Below, in pieces: positions 57,685 through 64,000 of a stretch of 64,000 nucleotides of DNA. The notes beneath the pieces are model-generated. The model was not told the DNA's origin. It saw only the letters and a list, made by a program, of their open reading frames with translations, and searched no databases. The stretch spans positions 87,385 to 151,384 of the forward strand of contig NZ_SNTY01000047.1 in NCBI RefSeq assembly GCF_004377485.1. The letters are read 5' to 3'. Position numbers and translations under genes: made by a program. Within the stretch, counting starts at the first letter, position 1. Every line of letters starts with the position of its first letter. This DNA comes from Alkanindiges illinoisensis (GTDB lineage: Bacteria; Pseudomonadota; Gammaproteobacteria; Pseudomonadales; Moraxellaceae).

Positions 57685-58614
57685 ATGGTAACGCTAACCA
57701 CTGAAGAACAAGACAGTTTAACGGCAGCCCGTGATCGCATCCAACTGGATTTGCAGACTGTTCTGGATCAGCAATTATTGCCATCACCGCTTAAAGAAGC
57801 CGTACACCATGCGGTCATGCTGGGCGGCAAACGGATTCGCCCTGCGCTCACGTATGCCACTGCCATCATGCATGAACCCATTCTTAATGTTGCAGCACGA
57901 CGTGCAGCGGTAGCAGTAGAGCTGATTCATTGCTATTCACTGGTGCATGATGACTTGCCGTGTATGGATGATGATGAGTTGCGTCGTGGTCAGCCCACTT
58001 GTCATAAGGTGTTTGGTGAAGCGACAGCCTTGCTGGCAGGGGATGTGCTGCAAACCATGGCCTTTGAAGTACTCAATAGTAATTATTTCTCACAGGATAT
58101 TGAGAAAACTCCACGTGACATGGCAGTGAGCGGCCAGCAATCGTATGTGCTGGCACAAGCGGCAAACCGCATGGTACAGGGTCAGATTCTGGATTTAAGT
58201 GCAGAAAACAAAACCATTAGCGAACTGGATCTGGAAACCATTCACCTGAACAAAACTGGTGCGCTCATTCAGGCTGCCATTGGTATGGGCGCACTTAGTG
58301 TTGGCATTGAAATGCGCGATTCTTTGTATAGCCAACTGATCGAATTTGGCGGGTTTTTAGGGCTAGCCTATCAGGTGCAGGATGACATTCTGGATGTGAC
58401 TGCCAGTACAGAAGCATTGGGCAAAACGGCTGGCCTTGACCAGCGTAACCAGAAAGCCACTTACCCATCTATTATTGGACTGGATAAAGCCACTGCATTG
58501 GCACAGGATTTACACCAGCGCGCCTTTATTGCTTTAAAGAGCTTGCCTTATAGCGCCAAGGACATAGAACCGTTGGAAGGAATTGCCCGTTTTTTACTTA
58601 ACCGTGAGCAATAA
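57685..58614 (+). CDS. ispA: farnesyl diphosphate synthase
   Basis: 309 residues, trans-isoprenyl diphosphate synthase. First Asp-rich motif DDLPCMDDDELRRG and second DDILD (in AYQVQDDILDVTAS), with GGKRIRPALTYAT before the first and QKATYPSIIG after the second. Two small or Cys/Ser residues before the first motif and overall length favour the C15 bacterial enzyme. A GTG at 57673 would add four residues; ATG 57685 is preferred. A terminator follows. Confidence 0.93.
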   Translation: MVTLTTEEQDSLTAARDRIQLDLQTVLDQQLLPSPLKEAVHHAVMLGGKRIRPALTYATAIMHEPILNVAARRAAVAVELIHCYSLVHDDLPCMDDDELRRGQPTCHKVFGEATALLAGDVLQTMAFEVLNSNYFSQDIEKTPRDMAVSGQQSYVLAQAANRMVQGQILDLSAENKTISELDLETIHLNKTGALIQAAIGMGALSVGIEMRDSLYSQLIEFGGFLGLAYQVQDDILDVTASTEALGKTAGLDQRNQKATYPSIIGLDKATALAQDLHQRAFIALKSLPYSAKDIEPLEGIARFLLNREQ

Positions 58615-58643
58615 TCACCTGTTGTAACCTTGCTAAAACCCAT

Positions 58644-58675
58644 AAAAAAACTACCTGACACAGGTAGTTTTTTTT
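58644..58675. terminator. bidirectional terminator between ispA and qmcA
   Basis: A7, CTACCTG-ACA-CAGGTAG, T8: a strong symmetric hairpin between convergent genes. Confidence 0.9.
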
Positions 58676-58710
58676 GTCGTCCTATTTGCTTTGAACTATA
58701 AAATAGAAAA

Positions 58711-59565
58711 TCAGGGTTTGCCAATAAAGCCGCGTAAGGTATTCAGCAAGTCGGCAGGCAATACCACGGTTTTACTATTTGGCGATTTGGAAATTTCCTG
58801 CATGGCTTTGACATATTGCTCACCCAGAATATAGGTTACTGGCAGTTCTTTTTCGCCAATTGCTGATGACACCAGATCAATGGCTTCCTGACTGGCCTTG
58901 GCCAATACCACCTGCGCCTCAGCATCCCGGCGCGAGGCTTCAAGACGACCTTCCGCTTCCAGAATGGCAGCCTGTTTTTCACCATCGGCGCGGGTCACAG
59001 TAGCACGGCGCTGGCGTTCTGCCGCAGCTTGGGCTTCCATCGCCTGCTGCATGGTCGAGGATGGGCGGATATCCTGAATTTCCACAGTTTTAAGCATAAT
59101 GCCCCAGTCCGAAATATCATCAGAAATCGCAGTTTTCAACTTGGCTTTAATGTGATCGCGTGAAGACAGGGCATCATCCAGATCCATTTCACCCACGATG
59201 GAGCGCAGTGAGGTCTGTACCAGATTTTGAATTGCCCAAGTATAGTTTTCAATGCCATATACGGCTTTTTCCGGGGTCACCAGATTGATGTATGCCACGG
59301 CATTCATGATCAGCACCGCATTATCACGGGTAATGACTTCCTGCGAGGGAATATCCAGCACAATATCCTTGGTGGTGACTTTATAGGCCACTTCATCCAC
59401 ATAAGGAATCACAAAGTTAAGTCCTGGATTCAGCGTGCCATGATATTTACCCAGCCGCTGTACAATCCATTTATTGCCTTGCGGCACCAGTCGTACCCCT
59501 TTGGCAATGGTCACTGCGACAAATACCAGCAGCACCAGCACCACTATAAAACTGCCTGACATCAT
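58711..59565 (-). CDS. SPFH/Band-7 membrane protein (QmcA-like)
   Basis: 284 residues. One N-terminal membrane helix (residues ~4-20), then the SPFH domain (VPQGNKWIVQRLGKYHGTLN, FVIPYVDEVAYKVTTKDIVLDIPSQEVITRDNAV) and a helical Ala/Glu-rich coiled coil (MEAQAAAERQRRATVTRADGE). QmcA-type stomatin homologues form membrane rings often paired with an NfeD protein, as here, 14 bases downstream of one. They assist membrane organisation or protease control. Confidence 0.92.
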   Translation of the reverse strand: MMSGSFIVVLVLLVFVAVTIAKGVRLVPQGNKWIVQRLGKYHGTLNPGLNFVIPYVDEVAYKVTTKDIVLDIPSQEVITRDNAVLIMNAVAYINLVTPEKAVYGIENYTWAIQNLVQTSLRSIVGEMDLDDALSSRDHIKAKLKTAISDDISDWGIMLKTVEIQDIRPSSTMQQAMEAQAAAERQRRATVTRADGEKQAAILEAEGRLEASRRDAEAQVVLAKASQEAIDLVSSAIGEKELPVTYILGEQYVKAMQEISKSPNSKTVVLPADLLNTLRGFIGKP

Positions 59566-59579
59566 TATTCTCCTTGTTA

Positions 59580-60050
59580 TTAACCCTTTACAAAAGCCTG
59601 ATTTTTGGTAACGACCAGTTCATTACCCAGTATTTCAACCACCGTAACCCGATCTCCCACAGCCAGTTCCTGTTGCGAGCGGCAGCGCCATTCATCAGCC
59701 CCTAGCAGCGGAATGGCAAAACGCACCACACCGGTATGTTCAACCAGCGGCACAGCAATAATGATACCCACTTGCCCCAGCATCGCTTCACGGGCAAGGC
59801 CAGCCTTGGTTTTATCGCGTGATAAGGGTTTAAGAAACCTGAACCACAGTACCGTAAAACCAATTGACAGAAGAATCCAGCTTATCAACTGGACTTCGGT
59901 GCCTAGGCCCGGAAATATCCAGAGCAGTACGGCTACCACACAGGCTGCCACACCAAACCAGAGTGCGGTAAATGAAGGAAGAAAAATTTCAAAGATAATT
60001 AAGGCGAGTCCCAAAACCATCCAGTGCCAGGGTTGAAGGATCAAATCCAT
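59580..60050 (-). CDS. NfeD family membrane protein
   Basis: 156 residues from the ATG at 60050, which has AGGAG at normal spacing; a start 16 codons upstream would put polar residues before the first helix. Three hydrophobic segments (about 8-95) are followed by a soluble OB-fold (about 100-150: AMLGQVGIIIAVPLVEHTGVVRFAI, VVEILGNELVV). This short form lacks the protease domain. It is cotranscribed with the SPFH gene, the usual NfeD-stomatin pair. Confidence 0.92.
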   Translation of the reverse strand: MDLILQPWHWMVLGLALIIFEIFLPSFTALWFGVAACVVAVLLWIFPGLGTEVQLISWILLSIGFTVLWFRFLKPLSRDKTKAGLAREAMLGQVGIIIAVPLVEHTGVVRFAIPLLGADEWRCRSQQELAVGDRVTVVEILGNELVVTKNQAFVKG

Positions 60051-60190
60051 GGTTTTCTCCTGCCTGCTGTTTACCTTATTATTTTGATCATACCGCAAGC
60101 CGCCATTGTTTGGGCGGCTATACGATAAAATAAGTTAAAAAAGCAGTCTGGCTTAATCTTTTATTTTTATTGAAATTACTGCTTAAAAAC

Positions 60191-61117
60191 CTAGCGGGTG
60201 ATAGTTTGCCGGGCACGGGCAGACTGCTTGAACTGCTGGATTTTCAGGTCAATGGCCGCCAGTTGTGCCTGTGCTGCCCGTTCACCTTCCAGAATGCTTT
60301 GATGACGGGATTTCAAGTCCATCACGCCCAGATTGCCCACCGCAGGCTTAATCACCACATCGGCTTGTGCCAGTTCCTGATTAATGCTTTGCTGACCCAT
60401 AATATTCAGGGTTTGATCCAGCAAGCCCCATAAGTTAGTCGATTGGCCCGCTTTGGGACGGGCTGAAATATCAATGGCAATGACAATATCAGCGCCCATG
60501 TCGCGGGCTGTTTGTACTGGAATTGGACTAACCAGCCCACCATCCACATAACGTTTGCCAGCAATCGTGGCAGGCACAAATACGTTGGGAATACTGCAAG
60601 AGGCACGTACTGCTTGACCTGCATTACCCCGGTTGAATGCGACCTTTTGTCCATTATCCAGTTGGGTGGCAATTGCTGCAAAGCGGATCGGGAATTGCTG
60701 GATGGGGCGGTTGCCCACATTTTTATTGACATAATCCTGAAGTTTCTGGCCAGTAATAAAGCCTTGTTTGCTAATAGTCAAATCACGGATGTCGGCTTCT
60801 TCAAGCTGTAATGCCAGCTCCTGTAGCTGAAAAGGGGTCTTGCCACTGGCATACAGGCTGCCCACAAAACTGCCTGCACTGGTTCCGGTCACAATTTTTG
60901 GCTTAATGCCATGCGATTCCAGTACCTTAATGGCACCAATATGAGCAAAACCCTTGGCACCACCACCGCCTAGCGCCAGCGCAATCACAGGTTCGCGTAC
61001 TTTAACCACTGGGGTAGTAGGGGTCACTGTTTTGCTGCTTTTATCGCAGCCAGCCAATACGACACAGCTTAATATCAACAGAAAAAAACGATTCAAATAG
61101 GAATTTAAAGACAGCAT
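60191..61117 (-). CDS. patatin-like phospholipase, RssA-type lipoprotein
   Basis: 308 residues. A lipoprotein signal ends LAGC (Cys24), so it is membrane-anchored. The patatin domain has the oxyanion loop LALGGGGAKGFAHIGAI, nucleophile GTSAG and catalytic Asp in YVDGGLVSPIPV. Such enzymes hydrolyse acyl esters of phospholipids or related lipids. The tail is helical and Gln-rich. RssA in E. coli lacks the lipobox, so location differs here. Confidence 0.87.
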   Translation of the reverse strand: MLSLNSYLNRFFLLILSCVVLAGCDKSSKTVTPTTPVVKVREPVIALALGGGGAKGFAHIGAIKVLESHGIKPKIVTGTSAGSFVGSLYASGKTPFQLQELALQLEEADIRDLTISKQGFITGQKLQDYVNKNVGNRPIQQFPIRFAAIATQLDNGQKVAFNRGNAGQAVRASCSIPNVFVPATIAGKRYVDGGLVSPIPVQTARDMGADIVIAIDISARPKAGQSTNLWGLLDQTLNIMGQQSINQELAQADVVIKPAVGNLGVMDLKSRHQSILEGERAAQAQLAAIDLKIQQFKQSARARQTITR

Positions 61118-61330
61118 AAGTGCAAACAGGTGCTTAAAATAAAGCCGATATCATAAAAGCCTATTGCATAAAGACAAGCGCAATTTTGTCATTTGATACC
61201 TGCTTTATCTTCATGATTACCGTTATTTTGACAAGCTTTAAATAACCCATTTATCTTGCCTTCTATATCCTAAAAAGTCCGGCTACCTATCATAAAAGCA
61301 GTGGTTGAAAAAAACTTTTACCAAACAGCA

Positions 61331-61360
61331 TTGCAAATGAAAACACTTCTCATTTATTAT
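61331..61360 (+). promoter_or_regulatory. tonB promoter overlapped by a Fur-box-like dyad
   Basis: TTGCAA (61331-61336) and TATTAT (61355-61360) lie 18 bp apart. Between them AAATGAAAA-CAC-TTCTCATTT (61335-61355) is a dyad with one mismatch per half, resembling iron boxes of the AATGAGAAT type. This fits iron repression of tonB-exbBD. The rest of the 373-base gap 61118-61490 has no gene; it carries a CCTGC / GCAGG hairpin near 61376-61395 in the likely leader. Confidence 0.5.
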
Positions 61361-61490
61361 ACCACTTCACAAAACCTGCAAACTGTGCAGGGGAGCAGGT
61401 AGCTCGGTATTGCAACTAGGCAATATAGTCAAGGGATGGTGTACATCAGGCACGTTTTATTGAAAAGTCCTCGCGGATGAGTAATTGTTT

Positions 61491-62240
61491 ATGACTGCAA
61501 TGATTCAGGCAGACACAACACCAGCAAAGCAAAACAGCACCAAGCCCCGTGCATGGGGAACAATTGCTGTGGTACTGCTGGCGCATGTGGCCGTATTGGC
61601 TGCGCTAGCGACCATGAAGCCTATCACGCTTAAAATGCCTGAAACGCCAAAACCGGTGGAAGTTCGTTTTATCCAGCTTGAACAGCCAAAACCCAAGCCG
61701 CCTGAGCCAAAACCGCCCAAGCCGGAACCCAAGCCAAAGCCCAAAGAAGTCAAGGTGGTTAAGCAGCAGCCTAAACCCTTGCCCAAACCCAAGCCAGTGC
61801 TGGCAACCCCGACTGTTTCCGAGCGGCCACAGCCAGTGATTGCACCGCAGCCTGAGCCTTTACCCGAACCGGTAAAGCCTGTGGTTCCCGAGCCAGCACC
61901 TGTGCCACAACCGGTTGCCAAGCCAGAACCTAAGCCGCAACCCGCAGTATCATCTGAACCCAAGGTAGTTGATGGCGTAAGTTATATTCGTAGGCCAAAC
62001 CTTTCTCTTACTGAGAGTGAATATCGCAGGATAACTGGACCAGTAAAAGTAAAAATTTGGATAGGCACGACTGGTAAAGTTGAAAATGTAGAGTTAATTA
62101 ATTCTTGTGGCAATTCTACTGTTGATAAAAGAGTAATCCGTGAAATGAAGCGTGCTTTATTTACGCCATCTAGAGAAAACGGTGTACCAGTAGTTGCTAT
62201 CAACTATCAGGTTTTTGATTTTAAGCCCCCTTCTAATTAA
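61491..62240 (+). CDS. tonB: energy transducer TonB
   Basis: 249 residues. A membrane anchor (AVVLLAHVAVLAALATM, about 20-40) is followed by a long Pro/Lys/Glu-rich spacer to ~155 that crosses the periplasm, then the TonB C-terminal domain (about 160-249: SEYRRITGPVKVKIWIGTTG and the FTPSRENGVPVVAINYQV end). TonB passes proton-motive energy from ExbBD to outer-membrane receptors. The C-terminal domain coding sequence (from ~61975) is clearly AT-richer and uses AGG, AGA and ATA codons that the spacer avoids. Confidence 0.93.
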   Translation: MTAMIQADTTPAKQNSTKPRAWGTIAVVLLAHVAVLAALATMKPITLKMPETPKPVEVRFIQLEQPKPKPPEPKPPKPEPKPKPKEVKVVKQQPKPLPKPKPVLATPTVSERPQPVIAPQPEPLPEPVKPVVPEPAPVPQPVAKPEPKPQPAVSSEPKVVDGVSYIRRPNLSLTESEYRRITGPVKVKIWIGTTGKVENVELINSCGNSTVDKRVIREMKRALFTPSRENGVPVVAINYQVFDFKPPSN

Positions 62241-62253
62241 GGAGCACCCGCTC

Positions 62254-62880
62254 ATGAATTTTTCAATCTACTGGCAACATGCCGATGCCATCAGTAAGAC
62301 CCTGTACTTTGTTTTACTGGCCATGTCGATTGCAACGTGGTGCATTTTTATCCTACGTGTGATGGCAACCCGTCAAGCCAAAAACACCGCAGTGCGTGCA
62401 TTGACCCAATCAGTTGATGACCTGAAAGGCAGATTTTCTGCATTAAGTACCGAACAGCGCAAAGTAGTGGCCGAGCAGGCTTTGTTACAGCAAATGGCCC
62501 GTAGCCGGGTTGATATTGAGCGTGGTTTGCCAGTGCTGGGCACCATTGCTTCAATTGCACCATTTGTGGGCTTGTTTGGTACAGTCTGGGGCATTTTTCA
62601 CGCGCTGGTGGCGATTGGTAACAGTGGACAAGCCGGGTTGGCACAGGTTGCTGCGCCTGTAGGTGAATCATTGATTATGACAGGCCTTGGTTTGGCCGTG
62701 GCAATTCCTGCGGTACTGGCCTATAACATTTGCACCCGCATGAACCGTGTCCTAACGCATGAGCTGCATGACAAGGCGCATAGCGTACTAATCGAAAACC
62801 TGTTGCCCGGTGCAACCACTCAGGAAGCGACTCAGGCACATAAAGCAACAGCCAGCTCACTGGTTGGAGGGCAGGCCTAA
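62254..62880 (+). CDS. exbB: biopolymer transport protein ExbB
   Basis: 208 residues from the ATG behind AAGGAGC. MotA/TolQ/ExbB family with three membrane helices: near 15-36, and a long pair around 105-160 (IERGLPVLGTIASIAPFVGLFGTVWGIFHAL, SLIMTGLGLAVAIPAVLAYN). It forms the proton channel with ExbD. It starts 13 bases after tonB and is contiguous with exbD. Confidence 0.94.
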   Translation: MNFSIYWQHADAISKTLYFVLLAMSIATWCIFILRVMATRQAKNTAVRALTQSVDDLKGRFSALSTEQRKVVAEQALLQQMARSRVDIERGLPVLGTIASIAPFVGLFGTVWGIFHALVAIGNSGQAGLAQVAAPVGESLIMTGLGLAVAIPAVLAYNICTRMNRVLTHELHDKAHSVLIENLLPGATTQEATQAHKATASSLVGGQA

Positions 62881-63294
62881 ATGTCCTTTAATCTGGGAGA
62901 AGAAAACGAACAGGGCATGAATGAGATGAACCTCATTCCCCTGATTGATATTATGCTGGTGCTGATGATTATCTTTCTGGTAACGGCCACTGTCATGAAT
63001 CCCAGTATTCCGCTGACACTGCCCAAAACTGATGCATCAACACCGCCGCAACCGCCGGAAATTGTATCGGTCAATATTAATGCACAAGGGCAGGTATACT
63101 GGAATCAGGATGCAGTTAGTCTTGATCAACTGGCCGAACGAATGAATGGGGCAGCCCAGCAGGCCAAAAAGCCATCATTGCAAATCCGTGCTGATAAAGA
63201 TGCCCGTTATGACACGGTGGCACAAGTCATGGCACGTGCCAGCAAGGCTGGTTTAAGTGATCTGGCGTTTGTCAGTGAAGCGCCTGCATCCTGA
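62881..63294 (+). CDS. exbD: biopolymer transport protein ExbD
   Basis: 137 residues. One N-terminal membrane helix with the conserved proton-handling Asp (MNLIPLIDIMLVLMIIFLV, Asp in PLIDIM), and a periplasmic domain with the ExbD pattern VSVNINAQGQVYWN and LQIRADKDARYDTVAQVM. It starts directly after the exbB stop with GGAGGG upstream. Confidence 0.95.
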   Translation: MSFNLGEENEQGMNEMNLIPLIDIMLVLMIIFLVTATVMNPSIPLTLPKTDASTPPQPPEIVSVNINAQGQVYWNQDAVSLDQLAERMNGAAQQAKKPSLQIRADKDARYDTVAQVMARASKAGLSDLAFVSEAPAS

Positions 63295-63338
63295 TAGCTG
63301 TCAAAGTAACCTAAAAACTAACAGCATCTGTTTGCAAA

Positions 63339-63375
63339 ACGTGGCCTGAACATAGGGTCTAGGCCGCGTCTTTTT
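63339..63375 (+). terminator. rho-independent terminator of tonB-exbB-exbD
   Basis: ACGTGGCCT / AGGCCGCGT (9 bp, one wobble) with a 13-nt loop and TCTTTTT. Confidence 0.75.
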
Positions 63376-63426
63376 AAGTGATTTAATTTTTTGGCAAATA
63401 ATTAATAAATAGACCTCTTTCATAAA

Positions 63427-63897
63427 TCATTTTTTGCTCAGTTCCAAGTTGTAGATTCCAGCGATTAAATTGAATCTCAAACCAAGCCTTTTACCTCTAT
63501 TTCGATAACGCTCAGCAAAGATTTTGAAGGTTTTCAGGCTGCCAAATACATGCTCAATCCCTATTCTTCTTTTATTGATTTCTTGATTATAGATTTTCAA
63601 TTCAGGATCCAATTTACAGTGTCTTTTGGCTTTTAATGGCAACAGGCTATTCGGATACAACACATAAATCCCCTGATAGCCTTTATCTGCAAGGATAAAA
63701 GCCCCAAAAGGAATCTGGTTTAAATTGCGTTTGAACAACTCGAAATCATGCACTGCACCGCGACTGGTACATAAACTCAGAATTTGCTGAGTTTTGTAGT
63801 GAATCATGGCCTGTACTTTAAAGGTATGGGTCTTTTTCTTGCCGCTATAGCTTTTCTTCTGTTTTTTTAGGCCTTTGGATTGGAATTTCCGTGGCAT
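63427..63897 (-). CDS. IS5-family transposase, second reading frame (OrfB)
   Basis: The C-terminal transposase part. After KKQKKSYSGKKKTHTFKVQ it has the second catalytic Asp (FGAFILADKGYQG) and the Glu motif (RIGIEHVFGSLKTFKIFAERYR). The first catalytic Asp lies in the other frame (63845-64000), so a functional enzyme needs a frame change at the A7 run near 63860-63872. The ATG at 63897 lies outside the family homology and is not a credible start. Length and the DDE residues otherwise look intact. Confidence 0.85.
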   Translation of the reverse strand: MPRKFQSKGLKKQKKSYSGKKKTHTFKVQAMIHYKTQQILSLCTSRGAVHDFELFKRNLNQIPFGAFILADKGYQGIYVLYPNSLLPLKAKRHCKLDPELKIYNQEINKRRIGIEHVFGSLKTFKIFAERYRNRGKRLGLRFNLIAGIYNLELSKK

Positions 63898-64000
63898 CCA
63901 CGATCACAACATTCCAGTCGATGCCTTCGCCCTCGGGTAAATCTTTGGGTAAATTAAACAGATTGGACCGAATCAGGCAGTCTTCAACATGACGGACAAT
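63845..64000 (-). CDS. IS5-family transposase, first reading frame (OrfA), 3' part
   Basis: 52 codons are visible up to the TAG at 63847-63845; the start is beyond the window. The frame contains IDWNVVIVDATEIPIQRP, which holds the first catalytic Asp of the DDE triad, and then diverges (KKTEEKL) after the A7 run where the second frame takes over. Many IS5-group elements join two frames by slippage on an A run; a simple decayed copy is the alternative. Confidence 0.8.
   Translation of the reverse strand: MVRHVEDCLIRSNLFNLPKDLPEGEGIDWNVVIVDATEIPIQRPKKTEEKL

Larger units (their letters stand above)
63411..64000 (-). mobile_element. IS5-family insertion sequence, partial (runs off window)
   Basis: The transposase reads on the minus strand and enters from beyond the right edge. 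The element end is placed at the AGACCTCTTTCATAAAT stretch (63411-63427), an IS5-type terminal sequence adjoining the transposase stop. The other end and target duplication are outside the window, so the boundary is approximate. Confidence 0.8.

Noticed and set aside
61505..61963. Gly/Ser/Thr-rich minus-strand frame opposite tonB
   Set aside because: It is the complement of the proline-rich TonB spacer; the low-complexity sequence keeps the frame open.

Overview
The window is a dense, mostly housekeeping stretch of a gammaproteobacterial chromosome. Type IV pilus assembly genes (pilB-pilC-pilD), a metY-rimP-nusA-infB-rbfA(-truB) cluster, uvrC next to pgsA, a 108-residue PpnP, a GacS/BarA kinase beside cysM-rlmD-relA-mazG, and a small ComEA-like competence protein together point to Moraxellaceae, close to Acinetobacter or Alkanindiges. 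This placement is inference from gene order and protein character; no search was run. Base composition looks moderate, with a few clearly AT-richer islands.

Layout. 1-6.3 kb: the end of an unknown protein, an LpxO-type lipid A hydroxylase, uvrC, a TesB-like thioesterase, a repeat-rich non-coding patch and pgsA. 6.4-11.2 kb (minus): an ABC exporter and recN-yqgE-ruvX. 11.5-14.2 kb: yjbQ, ppnP, rlmB and an EamA transporter. 14.3-19.7 kb (minus): coaE, pilD, pilC, pilB and two small proteins. 19.8-28.7 kb: tpiA-secG, tRNA-Leu(GAG), the initiator tRNA with a strong promoter, rimP-nusA-infB-rbfA, then a reversed hsp20 with a ROSE-like leader sitting between rbfA and truB. 28.8-36.0 kb: a secreted SRPBCC-like protein, a SulP anion transporter with a structured leader, a membrane protein with a bL12-like domain, and a metabolic group (FAH-family enzyme, tautomerase, hydroxypyruvate isomerase, tartronate-semialdehyde-reductase-like enzyme).

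36.0-37.6 kb is the only clear accessory patch: AT-rich, with two unrecognised genes, a 3'-end remnant of a crotonase gene duplicating the end of the intact neighbour, and a second copy of the dispersed repeat seen at 5.4 kb. 37.6-47.4 kb: the crotonase, GacS/BarA, cysM, a PolB-like exonuclease, rlmD and relA. 47.5-48.8 kb holds a tandem pair of paralogous secreted proteins of unknown function. 48.9-58.6 kb: an SDR, mazG, a ComEA-like protein, pcnB-folK-panB-panC, rapZ-npr-darP, yjdM and ispA. 58.7-61.1 kb (minus): rssA-like lipoprotein, nfeD and qmcA-like SPFH protein. 61.3-63.3 kb: tonB-exbB-exbD behind a promoter that overlaps a Fur-box-like dyad. The right edge is the end of an IS5-family insertion sequence.

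I did not find a convincing undescribed multigene system. The strongest leads are the ROSE-like RNA thermometer before hsp20, the tandem secreted paralogues, the bL12-domain membrane protein pair, the dispersed repeat family and the crotonase remnant in the AT-rich patch.
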